Below, piece after piece: positions 35,821-49,194 of a stretch of 64,000 nt of DNA (its first letter is position 1; each line of letters opens with the position of its first letter). Where the stretch lies: NCBI GenBank assembly GCA_029245125.1, contig JAQWPZ010000321.1:1-64000 (forward strand), given 5' to 3'. This DNA is from Rubripirellula sp. GTDB taxonomy: Bacteria; Planctomycetota; Planctomycetia; Pirellulales; Pirellulaceae. The notes under the pieces were generated by a model. It had not been told where the DNA came from and did not search any database. It worked only from the letters and a program-made list of their open reading frames with translations. The position numbers and the translations under genes were made by a program.

Positions 35821-36347
35821 GCGTCCACCGCCTTTGTACCTGCAAGCCGTGATTCAACACAATCTTTAAGTGCTTTGTGCAAACGAGACAATCTCTGATA
35901 GATCGCATCCAGACCTGTTCCAAGCTGTTCAGAGACCTGGCCGCACGCCAAGCCATCGAAATACCTCAAGCGGAGCAACTCGTTTGATTTTGGAGGAAGC
36001 TCCCGCAGGCAATCCCGCAGCACTTCGGTCCGGTGATCCTCACGAGCATGATCCTCGATCCATTCAGACTCAAGTTGCTGAATCAGCTCAATACTTGGCG
36101 CTGAGGATTCATTTCGGTGGCGGCGGACCCAATCAATCGCCGCTCGCCGTGCGGTGATGTAAGCCCAGGAAAGAACCGCTCCATCCGAATCAAAACTGAC
36201 TTCTTTCGTCATCCCCTTGATCACAACGTTCTGGAAGATGTCTTCCGCAGCATGAGCATCGCGCACAACGACCCACGCAGCCGCGGCAATGCGGTCGCGG
36301 GATCTCATCAAAATTCGCAGGACGTCTTCGTTGGAAACAGGTGTCAT
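35817..36347 (-). CDS. ECF sigma factor (Rhodopirellula/Verrucomicrobium family)
   Basis: Alternative sigma-70 factor of 176 residues. Region 2 is readable as A-A-A-A-W-V-V-V-R-D-A-H-A-A-E-D-I-F-Q-N-V and then L-S-W-A-Y-I-T-A-R-R-A-A-I-D-W-V-R-R-H-R, with region 4 as L-R-E-L-P-P-K-S-N-E-L-L-R-L-R-Y-F-D-G and Q-V-S-E-Q-L-G-T-G-L-D-A-I-Y-Q-R-L-S-R-L. The sequence M-T-P-V-S-N-E-D-V from the ATG at 36347 is a likely start; an upstream ATG (36383) adds 12 residues. Its stop codon overlaps the FecR-like start codon. It presumably directs transcription of its own cluster in response to an outside signal passed on by the FecR-like protein. Confidence 0.92.
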   Translation of the reverse strand: MTPVSNEDVLRILMRSRDRIAAAAWVVVRDAHAAEDIFQNVVIKGMTKEVSFDSDGAVLSWAYITARRAAIDWVRRHRNESSAPSIELIQQLESEWIEDHAREDHRTEVLRDCLRELPPKSNELLRLRYFDGLACGQVSEQLGTGLDAIYQRLSRLHKALKDCVESRLAGTKAVDA

Positions 36348-37046
36348 ATAGATAGAACGGATCGAGGCTATACATCCTGACATTCTCTTTCATTTTCGTG
36401 CCGATTTTTTCGGATGCACAGAAATTCCAAGGACGCACAGAGATGCATCAGGCGATCAGAGACTTTCAGATCGCCATTTCACAACCCGAGGGATTGCGGC
36501 GAGTCCGGCCGATAGGCGTCAATCACGAGCATTCCGAGCGTCCTCCCGATTGAAGACCAGATGGAGATGCCCTTCGCTCAGACAATCACGCTGCCTGCGT
36601 CATTCAGGCCGGCCGGCTCATCAGAGAGCCCGCCAGCCGATTGGAAGCAGGGCATTGCCGATTCGCTGGCTCACCCCTTGAGGCCAAGCAGCCGAGCCTG
36701 GCTGGCTCAGCTTTCGGCGATGACCAACCGAAAACAGCGTGAATTCCGGCCGCAAACCTAATTCGGTGGTTCCCCGGAGAACTTCCCACCCACCCTGAAC
36801 CGGCAATACCTTGACGAGCCACACGCCACCTCCCCCCCCGGCAGGAAGCTATTTCTTTCGACGCAGAGCGGGTACGACACCATGCAGCCAGCCGGTTTTT
36901 TTCCTATCTAACCGATAGAGCCAGCTTCGTTCTATTAAGATACTGAGGTCTGTTAGGACACTGGGTTCTATGAAGAAACTGGGCAGCCCTCGAGGACGAC
37001 TGGGCAGGCCAACAGGAAGATTACGAGACAAGGCAAATTTGAATAA
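36348..37046. other. Divergent region between the ECF gene and the large heme protein
   Basis: About 700 bp that must hold the promoters of both divergent transcription units. It contains an imperfect inverted repeat (AGCCGAGCC / GGCTCAGCT, 36690-36712, 8 of 9 paired) and the 18-bp degenerate repeats at 36930-36983. The open frames in it do not resemble known proteins. Confidence 0.5.
36930..36983 (+). repeat. 18-bp degenerate tandem repeat, three copies
   Basis: Three imperfect 18-bp units at 36930-36947, 36948-36965 and 36966-36983 share the pattern (T/G)TCTRTTAAGAYACTGRG, with several mismatches in each. They lie 64-117 bp upstream of the next start codon, so they fall in or near its promoter or leader. 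Confidence 0.65.
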
Positions 37047-41006
<3,960 letters not shown>

Positions 41007-41020
41007 GTTTGCCTAATTTT

Positions 41021-41058
41021 AAAAATCGCCGCGCAACCCCAGCGCGGCGATTTTTTTT
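41021..41058 (+). terminator. Intrinsic (Rho-independent) terminator
   Basis: Fifteen bases after the stop codon of the 1319-residue gene is a 9-bp perfect GC-rich stem, TCGCCGCGC / GCGCGGCGA, with a 7-nt loop (AACCCCA). It is flanked by AAAAA on the left and eight T on the right. This is the clearest terminator in the window and separates the gene from the sulfatase downstream. Confidence 0.93.
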
Positions 41059-41459
41059 GGTATCAGCAACAAACGGCACTCGCAGATTCCTCGACAATTC
41101 AATCGCCACCTGTTGAACCAGTCAAAACCGACAGACTCGGTGAAGTCCCGCGAGTTGCAAGGGTGTTTCCGATCACGATGACGCTGGACCGAAGATTGCC
41201 ACCAAACAACGCTGCGAAAGTCTTAGCTGCAGAGTGCGTTGACCTTCACCTATGAGCAGTACCAAGAGAATAGGTTGCCTGCATACCGGTAAGACCTATG
41301 GCCGCAACCTCGACAGCATTCTCAGACGGCCATCTTCACCAGTCATGCTCAAAAACCACGTGCTGACGGCCTGATCAGCTAAGATGCGGCGTACCCGGAA
41401 TGAAGAACGCATCTCAATCAATCCAGCTGGCTGCCCGCAATGGCATCCACCCAAGATCA
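41059..41459. other. Intergenic region after the terminator
   Basis: About 400 bp before the next sulfatase. I see no gene, RNA or repeat. An in-frame ATG at 41400 could extend the next protein by 20 residues. Confidence 0.4.
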
Positions 41460-42893
41460 ATGAAAACACCCAGACCTTCGGCGACGCAAATCCGAAACCA
41501 GTTCGCCAGTCGGCGGTTCCGAACATTGATCGCACTCACCTTTGTGCTCGCAAATGGCTTGTTCGCGGAACTGATCCCCGCCGCCGATGGTGCAACAAGA
41601 CCAAATGTCATTTTGATGATGGCTGATGACCTCGGCTACGCCGATCTTTCCTGTTACGGCAGCGAGGCGATCAAAACGCCAGTGCTAGACAAAATGGCAA
41701 GTGAAGGTCTGCGATTAACAAACTACTATGCCGGATGCACAGTTTGCACTCCTTCCCGGATGGCGTTGCTTACCGGCGCTTATCCCGCCAGGCTCGGTTG
41801 GCGTGGAGGAGTCGGAGGATACAAAATCAAACCCCAGAACGGACTCGCACCAGCAGCCTTAACGATCGCGGAAGTTTTCCAAACGGCGGGCTACAAAACT
41901 GCACTCTGCGGTAAATGGCACCTCGGCGAGGAGAAATCATTACTGCCGATGAATCAAGGATTTGAAACAAACTTCTTCATCACGAAGAGTAACAACCAAA
42001 CGAAGAAGTTGTATCGTGGTCCGCAGTTGATTGAAGACCCTTTCGACAACCGACGTTTGACCGAGCAGTTTACAACCGAAGCGATTAAGTTCATCAAAGC
42101 GAATCGAGCCGTACCGTTTTTCCTTTACCTTCCCTTCACGGCACCTCACTTTCCCGCCCAAGCACATCCCGACTGGAAAGGACAATCGAACCGGGCCGCT
42201 TACGGCGATGTGGTCGAGGAATTGGACAGTCGCATTGGGGAGATTCTCGAAACGGTCGCCGACTGCAACCTCGACCAAAACACAATCGTGATATTCACCT
42301 CCGACAATGGCCCGGAGCCTGGTCAGAAAAAATGGGCTCGGGCGACACCTTATCGCGGCCTGAAGTGGAGTGCGTTGGAAGGCGCTAACCGGGTTCCGTG
42401 CATTGTTCGAGCGCCGGCAATGGTTCCGGCCGGTCGCACGAGTGACGAAATCACCGCGGCAATTGATCTGCTGCCAACTCTTGCAAAAGCCTGTGGCATC
42501 GACCTCGCTGCCATCACCACGGACCAACCAAAAATCGATGGCATCAACGTGTGGGATACATTCACAGCCAAGCCTGGTCATACCCACGGCAGAAACGACC
42601 TGCTGGTTTGGCACGGATGGGGTGTGCCTCAGGCGATCCGTGTCGGTGACTGGAAACTTTATCTGGATGCAATCGAAGAACTACCGGGATCCGACGAAGG
42701 TCCTGTCCTGATCAATCTGTCCGATGATCCCGCTGAAGAAAACAACCTGAGCGATATGTATCCGCAGAAAGTCGAATCCATGAAGCAGCTCGCAATCGAG
42801 CGAATTACGGATATCGAAACTAACGGAATTGCACTTGGCGGACCGACCGACAGTGACACGACGGACACCAAGCGAGGTCGGTGGCTAAACTAG
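41460..42893 (+). CDS. Sulfatase (CxPSR type)
   Basis: Arylsulfatase-family protein of 477 residues. The start chosen at 41460 puts the hydrophobic signal ([18 protein letters not shown]) 20 residues in; the ATG at 41400 would add 20 residues and a very long n-region. [16 protein letters not shown] carries the metal-binding Asp pair. The formylglycine site is the canonical C-T-P-S-R, followed by [13 protein letters not shown]. Further landmarks are [20 protein letters not shown] and F-T-S-D-N-G-P-E. This is the most standard arylsulfatase of the five. It stands alone between a terminator and the M61 peptidase gene. Confidence 0.94.
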   Translation: MKTPRPSATQIRNQFASRRFRTLIALTFVLANGLFAELIPAADGATRPNVILMMADDLGYADLSCYGSEAIKTPVLDKMASEGLRLTNYYAGCTVCTPSRMALLTGAYPARLGWRGGVGGYKIKPQNGLAPAALTIAEVFQTAGYKTALCGKWHLGEEKSLLPMNQGFETNFFITKSNNQTKKLYRGPQLIEDPFDNRRLTEQFTTEAIKFIKANRAVPFFLYLPFTAPHFPAQAHPDWKGQSNRAAYGDVVEELDSRIGEILETVADCNLDQNTIVIFTSDNGPEPGQKKWARATPYRGLKWSALEGANRVPCIVRAPAMVPAGRTSDEITAAIDLLPTLAKACGIDLAAITTDQPKIDGINVWDTFTAKPGHTHGRNDLLVWHGWGVPQAIRVGDWKLYLDAIEELPGSDEGPVLINLSDDPAEENNLSDMYPQKVESMKQLAIERITDIETNGIALGGPTDSDTTDTKRGRWLN

Positions 42894-43123
42894 CCTCGTC
42901 CTCCGCCAGCCTATGACCAGCACAGCGATTTCTAGTCATTTCGTTATTCTGCCGAACCGCAGCTTTCGATGTTTCGCCGACAGCACACGACTTTTTTTCG
43001 TTATCAGAGCCTTTTCATCCGGTCGAAGTCACACTTTTTCACTCCTTTTTTAGATCCCGACACCACACCGGCGAATTTCTTAATTTCAATAGTGAGGTTG
43101 AACACACCTCGGAGCCAAGCTTG

Positions 43124-45067
43124 ATGAAGCGTCAGATCCATTTTGCAGTCGTAATCATTGCGTTGCTGATTTCGGCTTCGCCAGAATCCGTGATCGCCGC
43201 CGAGCAACAGGCAACGCCCGATCCAATGACGATCGCGATCGACGTCCGCGAGCTTCCGCGGAAATTGATCGAAGCAGAATTGGTGATTCCCATCGCCAAA
43301 CAGAACGATGCCCACCAGGTCGCCCTTTGGTATCCCAAGTGGGTTCCCGGCTCACATGGTCCAGGCGGTCCGATCGCGAACATTGCCGGACTGCAGATCC
43401 ACGGTTCCAACGGCGACTTGCTGATGTGGAAACGTACGCCGGGTGAGGTGTACCGGATGGAAGTTCAAGTCCCTGCTGGCGAAGATGAATTACACGTCTC
43501 GATTCGCTATATCGCAGATCAACCGACAACCACTTCATTTGGTCATGACTGCTTCGGCAGCAGCAACATCGGAATGGTCAGTCCCGGGTCGCTGCTGTTC
43601 TACCAAGAAGGCATCAAGATCGACGATCAGCAAATCCAGGCAGAACTTCATTTACCCAAAGCATGGCGGGCAGCGACTGCACTGCCTGCCGTTGAAACAA
43701 AGAACGATTCAAAGACCACCACAAACATCCAGGCGTACGATACTGTCTCACTCCGAACGCTCGTCGACAGTCCGATCATGTTCGGAAAATACTACCAATC
43801 CTTTGAATTGGCCGAAGATACCGAACTTTCCCCACCCCACACGCTACATGTCTTTGCTGACGATCACGCGACCACAAACTTGAATCCGAAAGTCGTGGAC
43901 AAGTATCGTTCGATGGTCTCGCAGACGTCGCGACTGATTGGCTCGCATCCATTCGATCGCTTTGACATCTTGCTGGGTGTAACCGATGCGTTACCCAAGA
44001 ATGGCTTGGAGCACATGCGTTCGACCTTCAACGTCTTACCTCCCAAGTCGCTCCAATCCGCTGAAGCTTTGAAGGGTTGGGACCGATTACTAGTTCCGCA
44101 TGAATACCTGCACTCATGGTGCGGCAAGTACCGCCGTCCCGAGGGTATGCTGACAACCGATTTCCATAGCCCCAAAGATACAGAACTTCTGTGGGTCTAC
44201 GAAGGATTGACGCAGTATCTCGGTGAGCTTGTTGAGGCCCGTAGCGGAATGATGAGCGCGGATGAATTCCGGGCCCGTCTGCTCGTCGAACTTCGGAATG
44301 CAACGCATCAGCAGGGCAGACAGTGGCGAACCCTAGCTGACACGGCAGCAGCCTCGCACATTCTTCGCGCCGCGAGCCCTAGTTGGAGCGGGCTTCGCCG
44401 CAGCCAAGATTATTACATGGAGGGGATGCTGTTCTGGCTTGAAGCAGATGCCCAAATCCGCCGGGCAACCAACAATAAAAAAACTCTCGATGATTTTTGC
44501 CATAGCTTTTTCAAAGCCCCGCGATCGAGCACCTTACCTGTAGCATTCAGTCGCGACGAAATCGTCAAACAATTGAACTCGGTCGCAAAATTCGATTGGG
44601 ATGGTCTCATTGCACGACGAGTCGAATCGTTCCAACAACAGTTCGACCCCGCCGTCGCTGAACTACTGGGATACAAATTTCAACTCACCGCGACCAAACC
44701 AACCATCCCCTCGGCAACCTTCCGCCACAGTCGCGGAATCGATTTACTGGACTCGCTCGGTATCTCAGTCGCGACCGATGGAAAGGTGCAGCGAGTGCTG
44801 CTGGGGACTCCTGCCGACCAAGCGCGGCTAGCCCCAACGGCCGAAATCATCGGCGTCGGCAAGCACAAGTGGAGCGGCAAGCGATTGACCGACGCCGTCC
44901 AAAAGAGTTCCGACCGAACGCCTATCGAACTTCTGATCACCAGCGGTGATGAACTTCGAACGCTACAGATTCACTACTATGATGGATTGCGTTATTGGAA
45001 TCTGAATCGCGATGAAACAGTGTCAGATTTGCTGGCGGAAATCGTCAAAGCCAAATCAGATTCTTGA
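43124..45067 (+). CDS. M61-family (glycyl aminopeptidase-like) zinc peptidase with PDZ domain
   Basis: Secreted metallopeptidase of 647 residues resembling family M61. A signal peptide (1-25, ending near SVIA) precedes a beta-rich N-terminal domain (V-A-L-W-Y-P-K-W-V-P-G-S). The zinc site is H326-E-Y-L-H330-S-W, and E360 in W-V-Y-E-G-L-T-Q-Y-L is the likely third ligand; this spacing is normal for the family. A PDZ-like domain lies at about 525-620 (KVQRVLLGTPADQARL, EIIGVGKHK). The ATG at 43124 is preferred to a TTG directly before it, and GGAG lies about 9 nt upstream. Known members cleave N-terminal glycine or act as housekeeping peptidases; the substrate here is unknown. Confidence 0.9.
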   Translation: MKRQIHFAVVIIALLISASPESVIAAEQQATPDPMTIAIDVRELPRKLIEAELVIPIAKQNDAHQVALWYPKWVPGSHGPGGPIANIAGLQIHGSNGDLLMWKRTPGEVYRMEVQVPAGEDELHVSIRYIADQPTTTSFGHDCFGSSNIGMVSPGSLLFYQEGIKIDDQQIQAELHLPKAWRAATALPAVETKNDSKTTTNIQAYDTVSLRTLVDSPIMFGKYYQSFELAEDTELSPPHTLHVFADDHATTNLNPKVVDKYRSMVSQTSRLIGSHPFDRFDILLGVTDALPKNGLEHMRSTFNVLPPKSLQSAEALKGWDRLLVPHEYLHSWCGKYRRPEGMLTTDFHSPKDTELLWVYEGLTQYLGELVEARSGMMSADEFRARLLVELRNATHQQGRQWRTLADTAAASHILRAASPSWSGLRRSQDYYMEGMLFWLEADAQIRRATNNKKTLDDFCHSFFKAPRSSTLPVAFSRDEIVKQLNSVAKFDWDGLIARRVESFQQQFDPAVAELLGYKFQLTATKPTIPSATFRHSRGIDLLDSLGISVATDGKVQRVLLGTPADQARLAPTAEIIGVGKHKWSGKRLTDAVQKSSDRTPIELLITSGDELRTLQIHYYDGLRYWNLNRDETVSDLLAEIVKAKSDS

Positions 45068-45345
45068 CTCAACGTTTGGCGGTGATGGAGACCGTGCGAA
45101 TGAACGACCTTGGGCCAAGCTGATATTTTCACGTAATACTGCAGACAGATGCTTGGCGGCCAGAAAAGTCTGGTCACGTCGAAACCAACTCGCACTGGTT
45201 TTCAAGACTGGACACAGGAACGATCGGCAACGGCAAGAGACTTCAGCAGTGGCAAACGAGTTACGCCTCGTTCAAATCTGTCGAGCTAAGATTACGAACT
45301 CGCTTGTCTGCATCTGAATTGTCCAAACCTTGGGATCCAACCACT

Positions 45346-46596
45346 TCAGGAAGCTGGATTCATGGGCCGCAAGGAGGAGGGTTCATTGCTTTGATGGAGA
45401 TTGCTAGCTGCCGTCGCCAACTGCTGCGTGAAGGCAATAGCCAATGCCGCGCCATCCCACTGGCCATCTGGTTCTTTACTGTAAACTGCCCCCTGCAGTT
45501 CACTGACCGCCGATTTCAGCGAAGCATTTGTTTCAAAACCTGAACCTTGCAAGCTTCGCCATTGCAGCCAAGCCGTATTCGCGGATGCTGAATCGTGACG
45601 GCGACAGGCACGTCGCAGAGCGCGAACCGAGTTCCGCTCTGGATTCCAAAACGTTTGGCTGGCGACGGTGACCATGCTGACCAGACGTTTCCGCTGCCAA
45701 CCAACCACCAGTAATGCCGCAGCAAGCACGAACAACCACCTGTAACTTGACGCGTGCGACTGTGAACTTACGGGACTGCTGGCCGACTCTGGCGGGGCGG
45801 CAACCTCAAACGTCACAGCCGGCAACGTCTTGGTGTAAATTTCCTGTGAGGATGGATCCCACCATGCATAGGTAATCGCGGGAAGTGTTCGTGTGCCTGG
45901 CTCCCGCATCAGGTAGACCATCTTGTCGATTCGCTCACCAGTAAAATCGCCGCGATTCGTGTTGTCGCGAATTTGCTCTGGCTCGGGATAGACTCGAATT
46001 CCATCATCCGTGGATTCGGGTGGGGGCATCAGCGCCATACCGGTCATACCGACGGCTTTCTGAGAGATGGTGCGAGTAAACACAGCACCAAGCACAGCGG
46101 GCCCAGGCAACGGCTCCCAGGTTTCATTGATCTCAATCGACTTGCACGTGATCAAAAACCGAAACCGCTCGCTGCCGGGCGGTCGTTTAATCGTCACCTC
46201 CGCGGCGGGAACCATTGCCCGAACATCAAGAACGGGGCCAGTAAAACCGTCACGTCTGCCGAACCGAACCTCAAATTCTGGTATCTGCAGCCGCCCATTT
46301 GCTTGAGAAAAAAGCGCAAACTCATGCTGCTGAATCGACCAGGATTCACCCTCGATCTCTTTGGATGAGACGACCGGGTTACTGACCTTCAGGATCACAG
46401 TCTTGGGAATTCGCGGAATAGAGAAACTCGCCGCTCCGGAGAAGGAACCGCGTGACCGCAACTCGACATAGAATCGCAGACGCTGTCCTGTCCAGATTTC
46501 CGAATCGGATACATCGAGAACAGCTGGCTGCACCTCAGCCGCTGCGCGGATACACAACAGCATGCAGGCGACCATCAAAACAAGTCGGCAATTCAC
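45346..46596 (-). CDS. BatD-like membrane protein, last gene of the MoxR operon
   Basis: 416 residues. A signal peptide (LVLMVACMLLCIRAAA) leads into BatD/oxygen-tolerance-like beta domains (V-S-D-S-E-I-W-T-G-Q-R-L-R-F-Y-V-E-L, WSIQQHEFALFSQANGRLQIPEFEVRF in pieces), then a membrane helix at about 295-312 (YRWLFVLAAALLVVGW) and a helical cytoplasmic tail. The start is GTG at 46596, because it overlaps the stop codon of the TPR gene as GTGA and GGAG lies about 12 nt upstream; a longer start at 46686 would overlap that gene by about 90 bp. It probably acts in a membrane complex with the VWA and TPR proteins upstream. The molecular role of Bat complexes is not settled. Confidence 0.83.
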   Translation of the reverse strand: MNCRLVLMVACMLLCIRAAAEVQPAVLDVSDSEIWTGQRLRFYVELRSRGSFSGAASFSIPRIPKTVILKVSNPVVSSKEIEGESWSIQQHEFALFSQANGRLQIPEFEVRFGRRDGFTGPVLDVRAMVPAAEVTIKRPPGSERFRFLITCKSIEINETWEPLPGPAVLGAVFTRTISQKAVGMTGMALMPPPESTDDGIRVYPEPEQIRDNTNRGDFTGERIDKMVYLMREPGTRTLPAITYAWWDPSSQEIYTKTLPAVTFEVAAPPESASSPVSSQSHASSYRWLFVLAAALLVVGWQRKRLVSMVTVASQTFWNPERNSVRALRRACRRHDSASANTAWLQWRSLQGSGFETNASLKSAVSELQGAVYSKEPDGQWDGAALAIAFTQQLATAASNLHQSNEPSSLRPMNPAS

Positions 46597-47195
46597 TTTG
46601 CGTCCTGCTCCTTCACGTAAGCCTGCTGGTAAGCAAATTTGGACCGCAGAAAATCGGCTGGCTTCGTTTGAACACGTCGCAACCACATCGCCTGAACCGC
46701 GTTGTCTGAAGCGGCTTGTTCGGCGACAAGCTCCGTTTCCTGACCGCTCTGTGGTTTCTTATTGTCAAACACGATCTCGTCAGCACCGACTTTCTGATCC
46801 CCCAACTCTTCGCCAGTCTGTTCAGTCAGCTTGCCTCGCGCCGTTGCAAGTTGTCGATTCTCAAAAGCTTGGTTCCAGTCCGGATTGAGTTTCAACGCTT
46901 GATCATAACTGGTGACAGCATCCTCATACTTCCCAAGCATCAACAAGGCATTTCCCCGATTGAAGTATGCCTCTGCTGTCGATTGTTTTGAAAAGGCATC
47001 AGCCGCCAGCTTAAATTCACCCGCCCGGTACCACGCGGCCCCTTGCCACATCGGTTGCTCAAACGTTTCCGCCGCCAACTTAAACTCACCGCGGTTAAAA
47101 AACCGTTGACCTTGCTGATTAGGTGTCAACCAAAGACTAGCCCAAGTGATTGCGCTAGCCCAAGTGATTGCGGTGACAAATAGAAACGGCTTCAT
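46593..47195 (-). CDS. TPR protein of the MoxR/Bat operon (BatC/BatE-like)
   Basis: 200-residue exported or membrane-anchored tetratricopeptide protein. After an N-terminal hydrophobic segment come TPR units: RFFNRGEFKLAAETFEQ, WYRAGEFKLAADAFSK and A-Y-F-N-R-G-N-A-L-L-M-L-G-K-Y-E-D-A-V-T-S-Y-D-Q-A-L. The last matches the consensus very well. The C-terminal third is acidic and probably unstructured. Its start overlaps the upstream VWA gene (ATGA) and its end overlaps the BatD-like gene (GTGA). A perfect 18-bp duplication in the signal region makes A-I-T-W-A-S occur twice. It likely holds together the two VWA proteins and the BatD-like protein. Confidence 0.85.
   Translation of the reverse strand: MKPFLFVTAITWASAITWASLWLTPNQQGQRFFNRGEFKLAAETFEQPMWQGAAWYRAGEFKLAADAFSKQSTAEAYFNRGNALLMLGKYEDAVTSYDQALKLNPDWNQAFENRQLATARGKLTEQTGEELGDQKVGADEIVFDNKKPQSGQETELVAEQAASDNAVQAMWLRRVQTKPADFLRSKFAYQQAYVKEQDAK
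47137..47172 (-). repeat. Perfect 18-bp duplication inside the TPR gene's signal sequence
   Basis: CTAGCCCAAGTGATTGCG occurs at 47137-47154 and again, identically, at 47155-47172. It keeps the frame and repeats A-I-T-W-A-S in the signal/anchor helix, lengthening it by six residues. Perfect identity suggests a recent event. Confidence 0.92.
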
Positions 47196-48127
47196 TCGCT
47201 TTGCTCCGATTGATTCCGTGATTCACGACGAAACGAAAACGCGGTGATCAATGCAATTGGCAACACCAAGTAATAGCCCGCCTCTTGCCAACGATCAGTG
47301 GCGCCTGCTGTACCGGTGATTGCGTAACTCGCAGCAGCCTTCGTGATTGCGATGACATCTCCGTCATCGATTGTCGCAGAAAGCACCGTGCCGCCTAGCA
47401 AATCGCTCGCCTGCAACAGTGATGCAAACTCAGAATTTTCTTCATTGGTTACCGCCAGAAATTGAATGGGGAACCGATTCGTCTCTTGGTAAGCGTTAAC
47501 TACCCGCGGCACATCAGCAACGGAATCAGCAATCACCAAAATCGAACCCCCGTTATCAGATTTGGATAACAACGCGTTTGCTTCGGTTAATGCAAGATCA
47601 AGCCGATCCCCCGGCACCGGCATAATGACGGAACTCACCTCCGTCGCCATCGATGCAACAACCGCGGTGTCAACCGTGGGTGGGAGCACGAGGTGCGAAG
47701 ATCCCGCATAGGCAATCAAACCCATCGGCTCACCCTTCCGCACCTCAGCCAGATCAGCCAACTTCAGGTGTGCCCTTTCAATGATCGACGGAGCGGGCAC
47801 TGGCCGATCCATTGATGCATCTGCTTTCAACAGAACCATTAAAGGCGCGGCGTCGCCGGCAAATGGATTGGGCTCGGGACGCCACGTCGGTCCTGCGATG
47901 GCCACCGCTGCCAGCAGCCAGACAATCAGCAGCAACCGAACTCGATCGTTGCGTCGTGCAGGACGACCAAGGACGAGTGCATCGAGCAACTCCGGAACCA
48001 CCTGTCGCCGCCAACCACGCAGCGGATCCATCTGCTTTCGCCAAAACCACCAGACGGTGATCGTCAACGGAATCAACAGCAACCATGCGGGTCGAATGAA
48101 GTGAAAATTTGAAATTGCATTGATCAA
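47192..48127 (-). CDS. VWA-type membrane protein with degenerate metal site (BatB-like)
   Basis: 311 residues. There are membrane helices near 13-29 (WLLLIPLTITVWWFW), 64-80 and close to the C-terminus (YYLVLPIALITAFSF), with a von Willebrand A-like domain between. The metal-site motif is K-A-D103-A-S105-M-D107 in place of D-x-S-x-S, so the third ligand position holds Asp instead of Ser. The start is TTG at 48127, overlapping the stop codon of the preceding VWA gene as TTGA; no in-frame ATG is nearby. It belongs to the MoxR operon and pairs with the intact VWA protein upstream, as BatA and BatB do. Confidence 0.82.
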   Translation of the reverse strand: MINAISNFHFIRPAWLLLIPLTITVWWFWRKQMDPLRGWRRQVVPELLDALVLGRPARRNDRVRLLLIVWLLAAVAIAGPTWRPEPNPFAGDAAPLMVLLKADASMDRPVPAPSIIERAHLKLADLAEVRKGEPMGLIAYAGSSHLVLPPTVDTAVVASMATEVSSVIMPVPGDRLDLALTEANALLSKSDNGGSILVIADSVADVPRVVNAYQETNRFPIQFLAVTNEENSEFASLLQASDLLGGTVLSATIDDGDVIAITKAAASYAITGTAGATDRWQEAGYYLVLPIALITAFSFRRESRNQSEQSE

Positions 48128-49155
48128 GGCGTCACCTCCAACTTACCAGTTGCCGCATTGACACGAACTCTTTCTGGCACAGCAGTCGCAGCCCGTTCAC
48201 GGGTGCGTGAGATCGCAATCCAGGCCTTTTCAACAACCGAAACGACGAGTGCCAACAGCAGGACCCAGTGATACAAGTCGTGACGGGGCCGATGGCTGAT
48301 CGTTTTCACCTGGCGAGTTTCAAGCTCGTCCAGCTTCTCGTAGATACCCTCCAATTCCTCACGATTCGCCGCGTAAAAATAGTTCCCATCCGCAGTGGAC
48401 GCGACCTCTTTCAACAGCTCGACATCGAGCTGCTCTTCACCCACCGTCGTTGGGTCACCGACTGCCACGGTATGTATGCGGATGCCGCGTTGGCTGGCAA
48501 CGCGACTCGCCTCCACGGGAGGCACTTGGCTCTTCGTATCATTGCCATCGGTCAGGGCAATGATTGTCTTGGCTGGCGAATCACTGTTGGCAAACAAGTT
48601 CACGCCGAGCCCAATGGCATCACCAAAAGCAGTCCGTGGCCCGGCCATGCCAACGGCACACTGCTCAAGCAATTGCCGTGACAGATCAAGGTCGGTCGAG
48701 AAGGGTGCCTGCAGATAGGGCGCATCACCAAACACCACCAAACCGACGCGATCTCCCTTGCGGCGCACCAAGAAGTCACCAACGACCTCTTTGACGGCGG
48801 TCAATCGATCAACCGTGTTTCCCTCGCGATCTGTGAAATCCTCATGCTGCATCGAACCGGAAAGATCAACCAGCAACAGCAAATCACGCGTGGGCAAATC
48901 CTTCGTCACTGGCGGCTCAATCTCCTGGGGTCGCGCGAGGGCAACCAAACAGAGCAACCAGACCAATGCAGGTACGGCCCATGCGAAATGACGGCGCACG
49001 GGAATGCCGCCGCCACCTTTGCAAGATTCCACAACCCGACTACCAAAAGGAATTCGGACTGACACGTCCGGGCGGCGCATTGGCGGCATCAGCACGCGGA
49101 GAACCCACGGGCAGGGAAATAGCACAAACATCCACGGATAGGCGAATGAAATCAT
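48124..49155 (-). CDS. VWA-domain membrane protein (BatA-like)
   Basis: 343 residues with an N-terminal helix pair (5-24 and 59-74), a von Willebrand A domain at about 90-280 and a C-terminal helix at about 296-314. The metal-ion-dependent adhesion site is intact: D97-L-S99-G-S101, later M-A-G-P-R-T-A-F-G-D-A-I-G-L with the Thr, and A-L-T-D-G-N-D-T with the Asp. It resembles BatA of the Bacteroides aerotolerance operon. It lies 39 bp downstream of the DUF4381 gene and overlaps the next VWA gene. MoxR-type ATPases are thought to act on such VWA proteins, so the pair probably works as a chaperone-like or envelope-stress unit. Confidence 0.9.
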   Translation of the reverse strand: MISFAYPWMFVLFPCPWVLRVLMPPMRRPDVSVRIPFGSRVVESCKGGGGIPVRRHFAWAVPALVWLLCLVALARPQEIEPPVTKDLPTRDLLLLVDLSGSMQHEDFTDREGNTVDRLTAVKEVVGDFLVRRKGDRVGLVVFGDAPYLQAPFSTDLDLSRQLLEQCAVGMAGPRTAFGDAIGLGVNLFANSDSPAKTIIALTDGNDTKSQVPPVEASRVASQRGIRIHTVAVGDPTTVGEEQLDVELLKEVASTADGNYFYAANREELEGIYEKLDELETRQVKTISHRPRHDLYHWVLLLALVVSVVEKAWIAISRTRERAATAVPERVRVNAATGKLEVTP

Positions 49156-49194
49156 CCCGGCACAGCGTTTTCGAATGGTTGCATTGAATCCATG

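Noticed and set aside
36540-36830. Small gene in the ECF upstream region
   Set aside because: Several overlapping frames of similar length, none with a domain, conserved-looking segment or ribosome site.
41940-42614. 224-residue minus-strand open frame
   Set aside because: Antisense to the sulfatase with clear motifs; no domain or plausible start region of its own.
46597-46686. Longer start for the BatD-like gene
   Set aside because: It overlaps the TPR gene; the GTGA overlap start at 46596 with a signal peptide directly behind it fits better.
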